DNA of 18,156 nucleotides from Caldilineaceae bacterium (GTDB lineage: Bacteria > Chloroflexota > Anaerolineae > Caldilineales > Caldilineaceae): the NCBI GenBank assembly GCA_014879855.1, contig JACSRH010000231.1, positions 1 through 18,156 of the forward strand, given 5' to 3'. The translations under genes and the position numbers were made by a program. Positions within the stretch are counted from its first letter, which is position 1, and each line of letters opens with the position of its first letter. Shown in pieces: positions 7,420-14,445 of this stretch. The notes below the pieces were generated by a model. That model was not told the DNA's origin and did no database searches. It was given only the letters and a program-made list of their open reading frames with translations.

Positions 7420-8307
7420 ATGAAACGGTTTCAATTGTCCCGCATTCTGGATGAGCTGTGGCGCTTACTATTGATTATCATTGGTGCTGTGCTGGCTGGC
7501 GTGGGATTCGCTCTCTTTCAAGTGCCTTATAATATCGCGGCCGGCGGCGTCAGCGGCATTGCCATTCTGATCAACCATTTCACAGGGTGGCCGATCTCGG
7601 TGATGTATTTGCTCATGAATATTCCCCTCTTTGCCGTGGGGTTCTTTTATCTGGGGCGCTGGCGTTTTCTTTTCTCGACGGCGCTAGCGGTCATGCTCTT
7701 CTCTGTGACGACGGGACTGCTCAACCAGTCCCTGCCTGCTATGCTGCCCGAATGGCCCATCACCAACAACGTTCTGCTCAGTACGATTTATGCTGGCTTA
7801 GTGGGCGGCATCGGCGGCGGCCTGCTCTATCTGGCTGGCGCTACTATGGGCGGGACCGCCATCATCGGTCGCATCATCCAGGTCAAGACCGGGCTGTCGT
7901 TGAGCCAGATTTACCTCTTTGTCGATGGCGCCATCGTGGTGGCCGCCGGAATCATCTTTGGCTGGGAGATTGCGCTTTATTCCATGCTGACTTTGCTGCT
8001 GAGTGGCCAGGCCGCTGATTTTGTCATGGAAGGCCCCAGCCGCGCACGCACGGCCATGGTTGTCACCACCCAACCGCAGGCGATCACCCAGGCGTTGATC
8101 GCCGAACTTGGCCGCGGCGTCAGCTATTGGGAAGCAGTCGGCGGCTATACGGGGGAAAAACGCACGATCGTGCTGTGTACGATCTACCGGCCTCAGGTTG
8201 GCGATCTGAAGCGCGTGGTCGCCGCACACGATCCACATGCCTTTGTCATCATCGGCACGACCCAGCAAGCGCTCGGCGAGGGCTTCACCGAGCTGCGGCG
8301 CAACTAA
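7420..8307 (+). CDS. YitT-family membrane protein (DUF161 + DUF2179)
   Basis: Integral membrane protein of 295 aa, normal for the family, which is widespread in bacteria with no settled transport substrate. The membrane part (about 12-200) has five to six hydrophobic segments and the family motif ALFQVPYNIAAGGVSGIAIL (near residues 31-50) plus GATMGGTAIIGRII. The C-terminal cytoplasmic DUF2179 domain (about 205-290) shows GRGVSYWEAVGGYTGEKRT and ends with AFVIIGTTQQALGEGF. It is divergent from lacI and shares the 188-base gap with it. There is no clear Shine-Dalgarno before the ATG and I could not find a convincing plus-strand promoter. No terminator is visible behind it. Confidence 0.93.
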   Translation: MKRFQLSRILDELWRLLLIIIGAVLAGVGFALFQVPYNIAAGGVSGIAILINHFTGWPISVMYLLMNIPLFAVGFFYLGRWRFLFSTALAVMLFSVTTGLLNQSLPAMLPEWPITNNVLLSTIYAGLVGGIGGGLLYLAGATMGGTAIIGRIIQVKTGLSLSQIYLFVDGAIVVAAGIIFGWEIALYSMLTLLLSGQAADFVMEGPSRARTAMVVTTQPQAITQALIAELGRGVSYWEAVGGYTGEKRTIVLCTIYRPQVGDLKRVVAAHDPHAFVIIGTTQQALGEGFTELRRN

Positions 8308-8315
8308 GCAGGCGT

Positions 8316-8344
8316 TTCCACTTTTTTCCACGCGCCACTATAAT
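8316..8344 (+). promoter_or_regulatory. Promoter for the six-gene membrane/MutL-like cluster
   Basis: Perfect -10 TATAAT (8339-8344) with a weak -35 TTCCAC (8316-8321) at 17-base spacing. Transcription would start near 8351, about 37 bases before the first gene. It lies just behind the YitT gene, which lacks an obvious terminator, so read-through is also possible. Confidence 0.55.
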
Positions 8345-8387
8345 GACCGCATCGATTGGCTAGGCCATGATCCAAAGTGCAGGGTAA

Positions 8388-8639
8388 ATGTCCGGGATAG
8401 TAAAACCAGCCTCCCACCCCCTCATTGCACAGCTTGCGCAGCGCCGGCTGGCTTTGCCAGTGTTGCTCTTTCTGACCGCGCATCGGCCGTGGCGCTTTAT
8501 CGCTGGACAGGCGCTGCTTACGGCCGCGCCGCTGGCAGGGTTGGTCGGGCTGGGCGCGGTGGATACATGGGCTGCCATCCTCAATGACCCTGATGCCTTT
8601 GCCGCCCTGCAGCAAAGCTTAGAGGAAGTTGCCGCATGA
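8388..8639 (+). CDS. Small membrane protein, unknown function (first gene of cluster)
   Basis: 83-residue protein I cannot assign to a named family. A hydrophobic region spans about 21-58, interrupted by the basic-aromatic AHRPWRFIAGQ (31-41), giving either one membrane helix (about 40-58) or a helical hairpin. The tail is short and acidic. From memory, Chloroflexota carry short proteins with a similar HRPxxFxxGQ motif next to DUF6754 genes; I cannot verify this here. That it is a real gene is supported by its ATGA overlap with the next gene and by the promoter 44 bases upstream. The Shine-Dalgarno (AGGG) is weak and close to the ATG. Confidence 0.7.
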   Translation: MSGIVKPASHPLIAQLAQRRLALPVLLFLTAHRPWRFIAGQALLTAAPLAGLVGLGAVDTWAAILNDPDAFAALQQSLEEVAA

Positions 8640-9178
8640 ATCAGGGTCTCAGCCCGCGCACTATTGCAACGCAATGGCGCAAAATGCTCGATCTCAGCCT
8701 GGAAACCGGTGAGGCGCCGATCTTCACCATCGACGCGACCACCAGCGGGCTGTCGGGCATGAACGCCGTCCTTGCGCTCACCCTGCTCGACGCGCAACGC
8801 AAGGATCTTGCCGCGCCATGCCTGGCCGTGGGCGGGACAAGCCCGCTTTGGCTGGCAGCGCTTTGGCATACGCGCCCGCCAAACGCGCCGCTGCGAACGC
8901 TGCCAACCGTGACTGCGTACACCGCGCCAGACGTGGCGACGCATCTGGCAGCGCTGACCACTTGGGATACGCGGCGCGGTGCTTTTCACCGCAGAGCGCA
9001 CGATCTGCCGCCGTGGGCGGCGCCGGCGGTCGCGCCGGAGGCCAACCCGGCGGCCGGAGGCCGCTGGGAGACGTCGCCGCTTGCCCGCTTCTCCAACCCC
9101 GCGGGCAGCGATGGCTGGCTCGCGTGGGCAGGCGTGGTGATGGCGGTTGCGTTGTTGTTGATTGCCGCGCTTGCCTGA
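8636..9178 (+). CDS. Tail-anchored protein, possibly a shortened DUF6754 relative
   Basis: 180 aa. The N-terminal soluble part (about 15-120) contains ETGEAPIFTIDATTSGLSGM (23-42), which resembles from memory the ETGxxxHxxxGTGGLxG opening of DUF6754 proteins of Chloroflexota. A Pro/Ala/Gly-rich linker (about 122-158) leads to one C-terminal membrane segment (about 159-180), so the protein is probably anchored with its bulk in the cytoplasm. It is much shorter than the DUF6754 proteins I remember and lacks their central segment, so it would be a divergent or reduced version. Start at 8636 has AGAGGAAG upstream and overlaps the previous stop (ATGA), implying coupled translation. Confidence 0.75.
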   Translation: MNQGLSPRTIATQWRKMLDLSLETGEAPIFTIDATTSGLSGMNAVLALTLLDAQRKDLAAPCLAVGGTSPLWLAALWHTRPPNAPLRTLPTVTAYTAPDVATHLAALTTWDTRRGAFHRRAHDLPPWAAPAVAPEANPAAGGRWETSPLARFSNPAGSDGWLAWAGVVMAVALLLIAALA

Positions 9179-9190
9179 TCGCAAGTGCGG

Positions 9191-9227
9191 AGGGGCGAGT
9201 TGCGAGGGGCTAGTTGCGAGGGGCGAG
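9191..9227. repeat. 14-bp tandem repeat (about 2.6 copies)
   Basis: Unit AGGGGCGAGTTGCG at 9191-9204, again at 9205-9218 with one change (G to T), then a partial copy at 9219-9227. It fills part of the 101-base gap between the second and third genes of the cluster; the remainder of that gap shows no clear promoter, terminator or gene. Confidence 0.85.
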
Positions 9228-9279
9228 CCTCCCTAAACCACCACATTACGCATACGTACGATGATAAAACGGTTCGCTC

Positions 9280-9906
9280 ATGTCTAGTTCTCCACCGGTG
9301 CGCAGCAACTGGCTCTTTGCGATCTTGCTCATGGCGGCGCTGGTCTTTGTCGTGCTGGGCCGCGTGCCGGGTTGGGTGGGGGTTTCAGCCATCGTGCGCG
9401 CGGGCTATGAATGGGCGTTGTTGTTGGGCGGCGTCGCTTTGCTCCTGGGGGTTGTCAACGTGCTCTGGCTGCACATCCGCCGCATCGCCCTGGGCCAGCG
9501 CGATTGGGTGTTGAGCCTGGCGTTGATTGCAGTGTTGATTGCGGTGGCCGGTGCGGGTTTGCTCAGCCCGACAGGTGCGGCCAGTCCACTGCTCGAGTGG
9601 GTGTTCGATGCGGTGATCGCCCCAGGACAGGCGGCGCTGTTCGCTTTGCTCATCTTTTTCATGGCCGCGGCCGCCTTTCAATATCTCCGCATCGGACGAC
9701 GCGGCGGTGCGTGGATGTTGGCTGGCTTCCTCGTGATTCTAGCTGCTCAAACCCCGTTTATTTTTGCGTGGCTGCCGCCCGGGAGCGCGGGTGTGGCCGA
9801 TTGGCTCCTCAACGCGCCGGTGATGGCTGCGCTGCGTGGCGTACTGCTGGGCAGCAGTCTGGCTCTGCTGATAGTTGGCCTGCGCCTGCTTTTGGGGAGA
9901 CCGTAA
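9280..9906 (+). CDS. Multi-pass membrane protein, unknown function
   Basis: 208 aa, very hydrophobic, with about six membrane segments (roughly 11-29, 43-65, 72-93, 106-131, 141-162, 175-203). The C-terminal segment ends ALRGVLLGSSLALLIVGLRL before a short basic tail. I recognise the pattern (RG...G...LR.LLG at the end, AxF.Y.R in the middle) as that of uncharacterised proteins found beside zinc-ribbon and MutL-like genes in Chloroflexota and some other thermophiles, but cannot name a family. Shine-Dalgarno is weak; the ATG at 9280 begins a sensible short polar N-terminus before the first helix. It is followed two bases later by the zinc-ribbon gene. Confidence 0.85.
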   Translation: MSSSPPVRSNWLFAILLMAALVFVVLGRVPGWVGVSAIVRAGYEWALLLGGVALLLGVVNVLWLHIRRIALGQRDWVLSLALIAVLIAVAGAGLLSPTGAASPLLEWVFDAVIAPGQAALFALLIFFMAAAAFQYLRIGRRGGAWMLAGFLVILAAQTPFIFAWLPPGSAGVADWLLNAPVMAALRGVLLGSSLALLIVGLRLLLGRP

Positions 9907-9908
9907 TC

Positions 9909-11153
9909 ATGCCTGCCTTGCTTTGCTCGCACTGTGGCACGCCGAACCGCACCGGCTCAAATTTCTGTAACCGCTGCGGCGCGGATCTACGCGGCGAACC
10001 GCAGCAGCAGGCTGAGGACGCGTTGGGCGACGCTGCACCAGACGCCACTTCGCCGGACGCAACACCGTCCTTGCGGGCCGAGCAGCCCTGGCTTGCGCCT
10101 GGCTTTACAGGCGCCGACGATGTTCCTTTTGAGGAGGACGAAGAAGACCCGGCTGCACTCGATGCATTGCCGCCGTTGCCCGCGCCGGCTATGCGTTTAG
10201 TAAGCGGCGTTCAGGGCTTGCTTGACCCGATCCGGGTGGCGGCCATGTCTCAGGACAACGACGCGAGCGCCCCGACAACGGGCGTGCAGGAATTCCCCTT
10301 TGGCATCGACCAGATGCGCCGCGTACGGACGTTGATGATGGAAGAACCAATGTTGGCGTCCGGGTCTGTGCAGCCATCGCAGCCCCATCGATCGCTCTGG
10401 CTGCCGTGGGTATTCCTGATCATCGGCGTGGGCGTCGCGTTGCCGTTGCTGATCGGCTGGCCGTTGCCCGCCGGGAAGCCAATGCTGTGGCGTGGCGTGG
10501 CAAGCGGATTCGACGCGGTGGAGCGTTTGTCGCCGAACGCGCGCGTGCAAATTTTGTGGGCATACGACCCGGCCACGGCCGGCGAGATGGATTTGCTGAG
10601 CGCGCCTGTGTTGCGTCACTTGCTAGACCGCGGCGCGACGCTGCGGATTATCTCCTTGTTGCCCAATGGCCCAGCGACCGCGCGGCGCAGCCTGGCCCAT
10701 GTGGAAATGCAACGTCTGCCCGACTTATCCGCTATCGGCGTGCATCACAATTTCGAGGTGAGCTTCTGGCCAGGCGGCGCCACTGTGTTGCCGTTGCTGG
10801 CCGCGGAAAGCGCCGATCTGGCGCTCGTGTTCGCTGCCCAGAGCGAGGATGTGCAACATTGGCTGGAACAAGTTGCGCCGATCAACCGCGTCCCAGTATT
10901 GGCTGTCACTTCCGCCGGCGCCGACCCGCCACTCCGCGCTTATCTTGACAGCGGCCAGTTGGTGGGGCTGGTCAGTGGCTATGATGGCGCCTATCACTAC
11001 ACCGAATTGTTGGGAGAGACCCCGGCGCCTGACGACGTGCGCGCGATGCGAGCGCAGGTGGCAGGTCAAGATTACGGCGCGTTGGCCATCCTGGCGATCG
11101 TCGTGCTGGGCAATCTGATCGCGCTGTTGACCGGGAGACGCCCCGATGGGTAA
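9909..11153 (+). CDS. Zinc-ribbon protein with two membrane segments and a conserved soluble domain
   Basis: 414 aa. The extreme N-terminus is a zinc ribbon: C6-x2-C9 and C20-x2-C23. An acidic, probably disordered linker follows to about 155, then a membrane segment (about 162-186), a folded alpha/beta domain (about 187-385) and a second membrane segment near the C-terminus (about 390-409). The soluble domain has ARVQILWAYDPATAGEMD, a LRHLLDRGATLRIISLLP stretch, VPVLAVTSAGADPPLRAY and SGQLVGLVSG, a recurrent pattern in unnamed bacterial proteins. It would lie on the far side of the membrane if the ribbon is cytoplasmic. The frame is open upstream to 9411, but the ATG at 9909 has GGGGAG ten bases before it, follows the previous stop and gives the metal site at once. 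It overlaps the next gene by eight bases. Confidence 0.88.
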   Translation: MPALLCSHCGTPNRTGSNFCNRCGADLRGEPQQQAEDALGDAAPDATSPDATPSLRAEQPWLAPGFTGADDVPFEEDEEDPAALDALPPLPAPAMRLVSGVQGLLDPIRVAAMSQDNDASAPTTGVQEFPFGIDQMRRVRTLMMEEPMLASGSVQPSQPHRSLWLPWVFLIIGVGVALPLLIGWPLPAGKPMLWRGVASGFDAVERLSPNARVQILWAYDPATAGEMDLLSAPVLRHLLDRGATLRIISLLPNGPATARRSLAHVEMQRLPDLSAIGVHHNFEVSFWPGGATVLPLLAAESADLALVFAAQSEDVQHWLEQVAPINRVPVLAVTSAGADPPLRAYLDSGQLVGLVSGYDGAYHYTELLGETPAPDDVRAMRAQVAGQDYGALAILAIVVLGNLIALLTGRRPDG

Positions 11154-11922
11154 TGCCCTGCCAGCCGCATGGTTTGGATCGGCCGGAGTGTGGGTCGGTT
11201 TTGTGTTCACCCTGCTGGTGTTCAGTGCGATCTTTGGCGATCATCTCCTTGCCCGCTTTGCCCAATATGTGCTGGTCGGGACGGTGCTGGGATATGCCGT
11301 TGTCGTCACCTGGCAAAGTAGCTTGGCGTTGGATCTCGTCGTCACTCTGCGCTCAGATCCGCAGACGGCGTCCTGGCAATGGCTGCCGATCGGGCTGGCG
11401 GTCGTCATGGCCGTCGCCGGTCTGGAACGCATTTTTGCGCAGGGACGCGCACAGCCGCCGCCGCGTGGCTGGCGGCAAGGGTTGCGGGTGCTTGGCGCGC
11501 TGCCGGCGTTGGGATTGGTGGCCTTCAGCGTCGCCGTCGCCGCAGTTGGCGCGGTGCAAGGCACGCTGGCGCCACAATTCCTCTATGCGGCGCGCAGCAG
11601 CCTGGAATGGGGAGCGCCGCCCGCGCCCTTTGCGACCGGTGTGTTGACGCTGATTCTGACTGTGGCTGCCCTGGTCTTTTTTGTGATCGACCCCAATCGA
11701 CATGTGACGCATCAGCCGCGCTGGGTGCAGCGCCTGGTGCACGGTTGGGTGTGGGTGGGGCAGCGGGCGGTATGGCTGGCCGCGGGTGTGCTCTTTGCAC
11801 GGCTGTTTGCCGCGCGGCTCAGCCTTTTTATCGCCGAGCTGAGCCATTGGATTTGGCGTTTTCAATCCGCGGAAATTGGCAGCCTTCTCGAACGTTGGTG
11901 GCGCATGGGGATGGGGGGCTGA
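11146..11922 (+). CDS. Multi-pass membrane protein, unknown function
   Basis: 258 aa with about six membrane segments. Two remembered hallmarks of an uncharacterised family are visible: near the N-terminus FSAIFGDHLLARFAQYVLVG (compare SYLLGDNPLYRLAEHIFVG in relatives, from memory) and in the middle GAVQGTLAPQF. A Trp-rich amphipathic stretch (about 190-207) and a final segment FARLFAARLSLFIAEL close the protein. GGGAG lies nine bases before the ATG at 11146. It overlaps the zinc-ribbon gene by eight bases and is followed after four bases by the MutL-like gene, so the three are surely one transcript and probably one complex. Confidence 0.87.
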   Translation: MGNALPAAWFGSAGVWVGFVFTLLVFSAIFGDHLLARFAQYVLVGTVLGYAVVVTWQSSLALDLVVTLRSDPQTASWQWLPIGLAVVMAVAGLERIFAQGRAQPPPRGWRQGLRVLGALPALGLVAFSVAVAAVGAVQGTLAPQFLYAARSSLEWGAPPAPFATGVLTLILTVAALVFFVIDPNRHVTHQPRWVQRLVHGWVWVGQRAVWLAAGVLFARLFAARLSLFIAELSHWIWRFQSAEIGSLLERWWRMGMGG

Positions 11923-11926
11923 CAAT

Positions 11927-13108
11927 ATGCAAGCAACATCGAGCGCTGCGGGCTTGAGCGCAACCCCTGGGTCGATCCTGGCTGTCGGCATCGAACTGAG
12001 TGCGATACGCGCCTGCCTGCTGGAAGAAGTTAGTGGAACGTATCGCGTGGCGGCATGGCACACACTGCCGCGGCGCAAGGATGCCAGCCTCGCCGCGACC
12101 GGCGTCGATCTATGCCGTCAGATGGGCGAACGTCTTGACCGCGTTCTAGTCGACGAAGCGACCGCCGCGCCTTTGGTGACAAGCGATGACAGCGTGCGCT
12201 TCCCCCCTTTGCAACACATTGCCGTCGCGGCCAGCCCGCGGCCGCACCTGCGCATCTGGATCGCCGGCCTGTCGATGACCCAAAGCATGGAGGCGACCTA
12301 CGAAGCGCTGTGCGGCAGCCCGGCGCACGTGATCGGCTACACCGTGCTTGGCGCCGACATCAACACCACGGCCCTGACTGATGCCATCGTAACCACGGCG
12401 CCCGACATCCTTGTCATTGTCGGCGGCTTTGATGATCCTGACCCGGCCACCCATCGGCTGCTGGTGGAGTTGAGCCGGCTGATCGGGCAGGCGTTGGCGC
12501 GCCTCGCGCCTGCGCAACGCCCCGCGGTCATCTATGCGGGGAATCGCTGGGCCGCGCCCCACGTCGCGGAGGCGGTGCAGGCGGCGGGCGGTGGCGCCGT
12601 CGAATCAGTCGCCAACGTCCAACCGGCGCCGGGCGTCGCGCACAAGACCGCGCTGGCGCGCGCTTGCCACTTTCATTACTGGCGGCTCAGCCGGCGCACC
12701 CCAGGCTTTCGTGAGATCAGCCGCTGGGTCACGCCGCCCGGCCACATCACCAGCCTGGAGAGCGCCTTCGCCCAGTTGGTGCAGGCGTGGATGGAGCTGC
12801 ATGGTCTGCCTGAACTCCACGGTCTTTACTGTGCACCGGCCTGGTGGCTGCACGTCTGGGCCATCCCCAGCCAGCTTGGGTTGAACATGCGCTATATCGA
12901 ACCTCAGACGCGCCCCTCCGCGCTGCACGGCTGGCCGCCGCTCCAATTGGTCAGCGGCGATTGGCCGGTCGCGCTCTGGCCACAGCCAGAGATCTTTTGG
13001 TGGGATCGCAGCAGTATGGCGCCTTTGCTGGCATCTGTCGGACAACTGGCGCCACAGGCGATGATTCAGGGACTGCGCGCCGATCTGCTGCGTTTGCGCG
13101 GTCAATAA
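11927..13108 (+). CDS. MutL-like protein (glutamate mutase L family, ASKHA fold), divergent
   Basis: 393 aa. The family is named for a gene beside glutamate mutase, with an actin/hexokinase-like ATPase fold. Supporting segments are HIAVAASPRPHLRIWIAGLS followed by SMEATYEAL and VIGYTVL, then DILVIVGGFDDPDP (from about 160) and AGNRWAAPHVAEAV (from 204). The opening ILAVGIELSAIRACLLEE (17-34) aligns with the phosphate-1 motif VDIGSTxTK, but the catalytic Asp is replaced by G21 and the next Gly by E23, so ATP binding is doubtful. The C-terminal half (about 250-393) is Trp-rich and I do not recognise it. The frame extends back to 11876, but the ATG at 11927 has a G-rich ribosome site and follows the previous stop. 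No glutamate mutase gene is nearby, so the role probably differs. Confidence 0.8.
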   Translation: MQATSSAAGLSATPGSILAVGIELSAIRACLLEEVSGTYRVAAWHTLPRRKDASLAATGVDLCRQMGERLDRVLVDEATAAPLVTSDDSVRFPPLQHIAVAASPRPHLRIWIAGLSMTQSMEATYEALCGSPAHVIGYTVLGADINTTALTDAIVTTAPDILVIVGGFDDPDPATHRLLVELSRLIGQALARLAPAQRPAVIYAGNRWAAPHVAEAVQAAGGGAVESVANVQPAPGVAHKTALARACHFHYWRLSRRTPGFREISRWVTPPGHITSLESAFAQLVQAWMELHGLPELHGLYCAPAWWLHVWAIPSQLGLNMRYIEPQTRPSALHGWPPLQLVSGDWPVALWPQPEIFWWDRSSMAPLLASVGQLAPQAMIQGLRADLLRLRGQ

Positions 13109-13111
13109 TTG

Positions 13112-13162
13112 GAGAGTAGAGATTGGAGAGTGCGCACCTGCCACTCTCCAATCTCTACTCTC
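13112..13162. terminator. Long perfect stem-loop between convergent genes, probable bidirectional terminator
   Basis: 21-bp perfect inverted repeat (13112-13132 with 13142-13162) and a nine-base loop. On the plus strand TATTTT follows; on the minus strand AATTATT follows. It begins three bases after the MutL-like stop codon, and its other end is the last base of the aminotransferase stop codon. Each arm contains two copies of GGAGAGT, so it may also belong to a dispersed repeat family. Confidence 0.7.
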
Positions 13163-14394
13163 TATTTTCCCGCCTGCCGGATTACATCGGTAATGTACTC
13201 AATCTCGTCAATGCCCAATGACGAAGCTGACGGCAGGTAAAAGCCGCGCTTGCACAAATCTTCGGCCACGGGATAGCGCTCACCCTTGAATTGCTGCCAG
13301 TACACCGGCTGCGCGTGCATTGGGATGAAAAAGGTGCGCGTCTCGATGCCGTGGTCGGCCAGGACGCGACGCAGCGCGTCGCGATTCATGCCATACACCT
13401 GCTCGTCAACCAGAATGCCATACATCCAGTAGACATTTTTGGCCCAAGGCGCCTCAGACGGCGTGCGAACGCCAGGGATGTCTTGCAGGCGACGGTTGTA
13501 TTCCAGGGCATTGCGCCGCCGCGCAGCCACGAAGCCGTCAAGTTGCTCCACTTGCGCCAGACCGATCGCGGCCTGCAAATTGGTCATGCGGTAATTGAAG
13601 CCCACGAACTTATGCCAGAAGTGGCGCTCGTGGCTGAACGCGTGGTCGCGCAGGTTCCAGGCCAACTGCGCCAGGTCGCGGTCGTTGGTGGTCACCATGC
13701 CACCCTCGCCCGTGGTGATGATCTTATTGCCATAGAAGCTGAATCCCGCGGCATGACCCAGCCCACCCGTGCGCCGTCCCTTGTACTCGGCGCCGTGCGC
13801 CTCGGCCGCATCCTCGATCACCAGCAGGCCATGCTTTTCGGCCAGCGCCATCAGCGGATCCATGTCCGTCGGGTGGCCGTAGATATGTACGGGCACGATT
13901 GCTTTGGTGCGCGGCGTAATTTTGGCTTCGACCTGGTTGATGTCCATCTGCCAATAAGCCGGCTCCATATCCACCAGCACCGGCTTTGCGCCACAATAGG
14001 TGACCGCATTGGCCGTAGCGATCATCGTAAAGGTTGGAATGATGACCTCGTCGCCCGGCTCCAGTCCTAGCGTTGCCATTGTCAGATGCATGGCGACGGT
14101 GCCGTTAGCGCACGCGATGCCGTACTCCACGCCGCAAGCCTCGGCAAAGCGCGCCTCAAAGTCACGGATAAAGCGGCCTGCCGACGAAATCCAGTTCGTT
14201 TCGATGGCTTGTTGGACATATTTCAGCTCATTGCCGCCCAATGTTGGCGCGCAGACTGGGATGATCGAGCGCCGCGGCGTCGCGCCAAACTCCGGGATGG
14301 CGCGATAGGTGAGCCTGACTTCTGGGTCAGCAGCCGGAATGATCGCGGCCAGTTCGCCCATTTCTTCCAGGGAAAGTTCAGCAGGTTGTAACAT
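13162..14394 (-). CDS. DegT/DnrJ/EryC1/StrS-family sugar-nucleotide aminotransferase
   Basis: PLP-dependent enzyme (410 aa) that transfers an amino group to a keto-sugar nucleotide, supplying amino-sugars such as perosamine or relatives for surface glycans; exact sugar unknown. Seen are CANGTVAMHL (phosphate region), DEVIIPTFTMIATANAV, VIEDAAEAHG with D195, and FSFYGNKIITTGEGGM with the Schiff-base K224. About 40 residues before TNWISSAGRF are an N-terminal extension. I place the start at ATG 14394, eight or nine bases after AAAGGG; an in-frame ATG at 14415 adds seven residues but has a poor ribosome site. It is last in a four-gene glycan block. The preceding GT2 gene ends 51 bases upstream, within a repeat. 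Confidence 0.93.
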   Translation of the reverse strand: MLQPAELSLEEMGELAAIIPAADPEVRLTYRAIPEFGATPRRSIIPVCAPTLGGNELKYVQQAIETNWISSAGRFIRDFEARFAEACGVEYGIACANGTVAMHLTMATLGLEPGDEVIIPTFTMIATANAVTYCGAKPVLVDMEPAYWQMDINQVEAKITPRTKAIVPVHIYGHPTDMDPLMALAEKHGLLVIEDAAEAHGAEYKGRRTGGLGHAAGFSFYGNKIITTGEGGMVTTNDRDLAQLAWNLRDHAFSHERHFWHKFVGFNYRMTNLQAAIGLAQVEQLDGFVAARRRNALEYNRRLQDIPGVRTPSEAPWAKNVYWMYGILVDEQVYGMNRDALRRVLADHGIETRTFFIPMHAQPVYWQQFKGERYPVAEDLCKRGFYLPSASSLGIDEIEYITDVIRQAGK

Positions 14395-14445
14395 AGCGCA
14401 ACCCTTTCTTTTCATTCACTCAAGTACTCAACAGAACACAACGGT

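Noticed and set aside
8360..9184. 274-codon minus-strand frame across the first two cluster genes
   Set aside because: Arg/Ala/Gln-rich with no domain; the plus-strand genes there have overlapping starts, a promoter and a membrane anchor.
9191..9227. Tandem repeat as a CRISPR remnant
   Set aside because: Units are 14 bp with no spacers and there are no cas genes nearby.
9411..9908. Long open frame upstream of and in frame with the zinc-ribbon gene
   Set aside because: It overlaps the clear 208-residue membrane protein in another frame, has low-complexity Arg/Gly/Ala content, and the ATG at 9909 has its own ribosome site and places the Cys motif at the N-terminus.
11876..11926. Earlier start of the MutL-like gene at 11876
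   Set aside because: It would overlap the previous gene by 47 bases and add residues unlike the family start; the ATG at 11927 follows a G-rich ribosome site.
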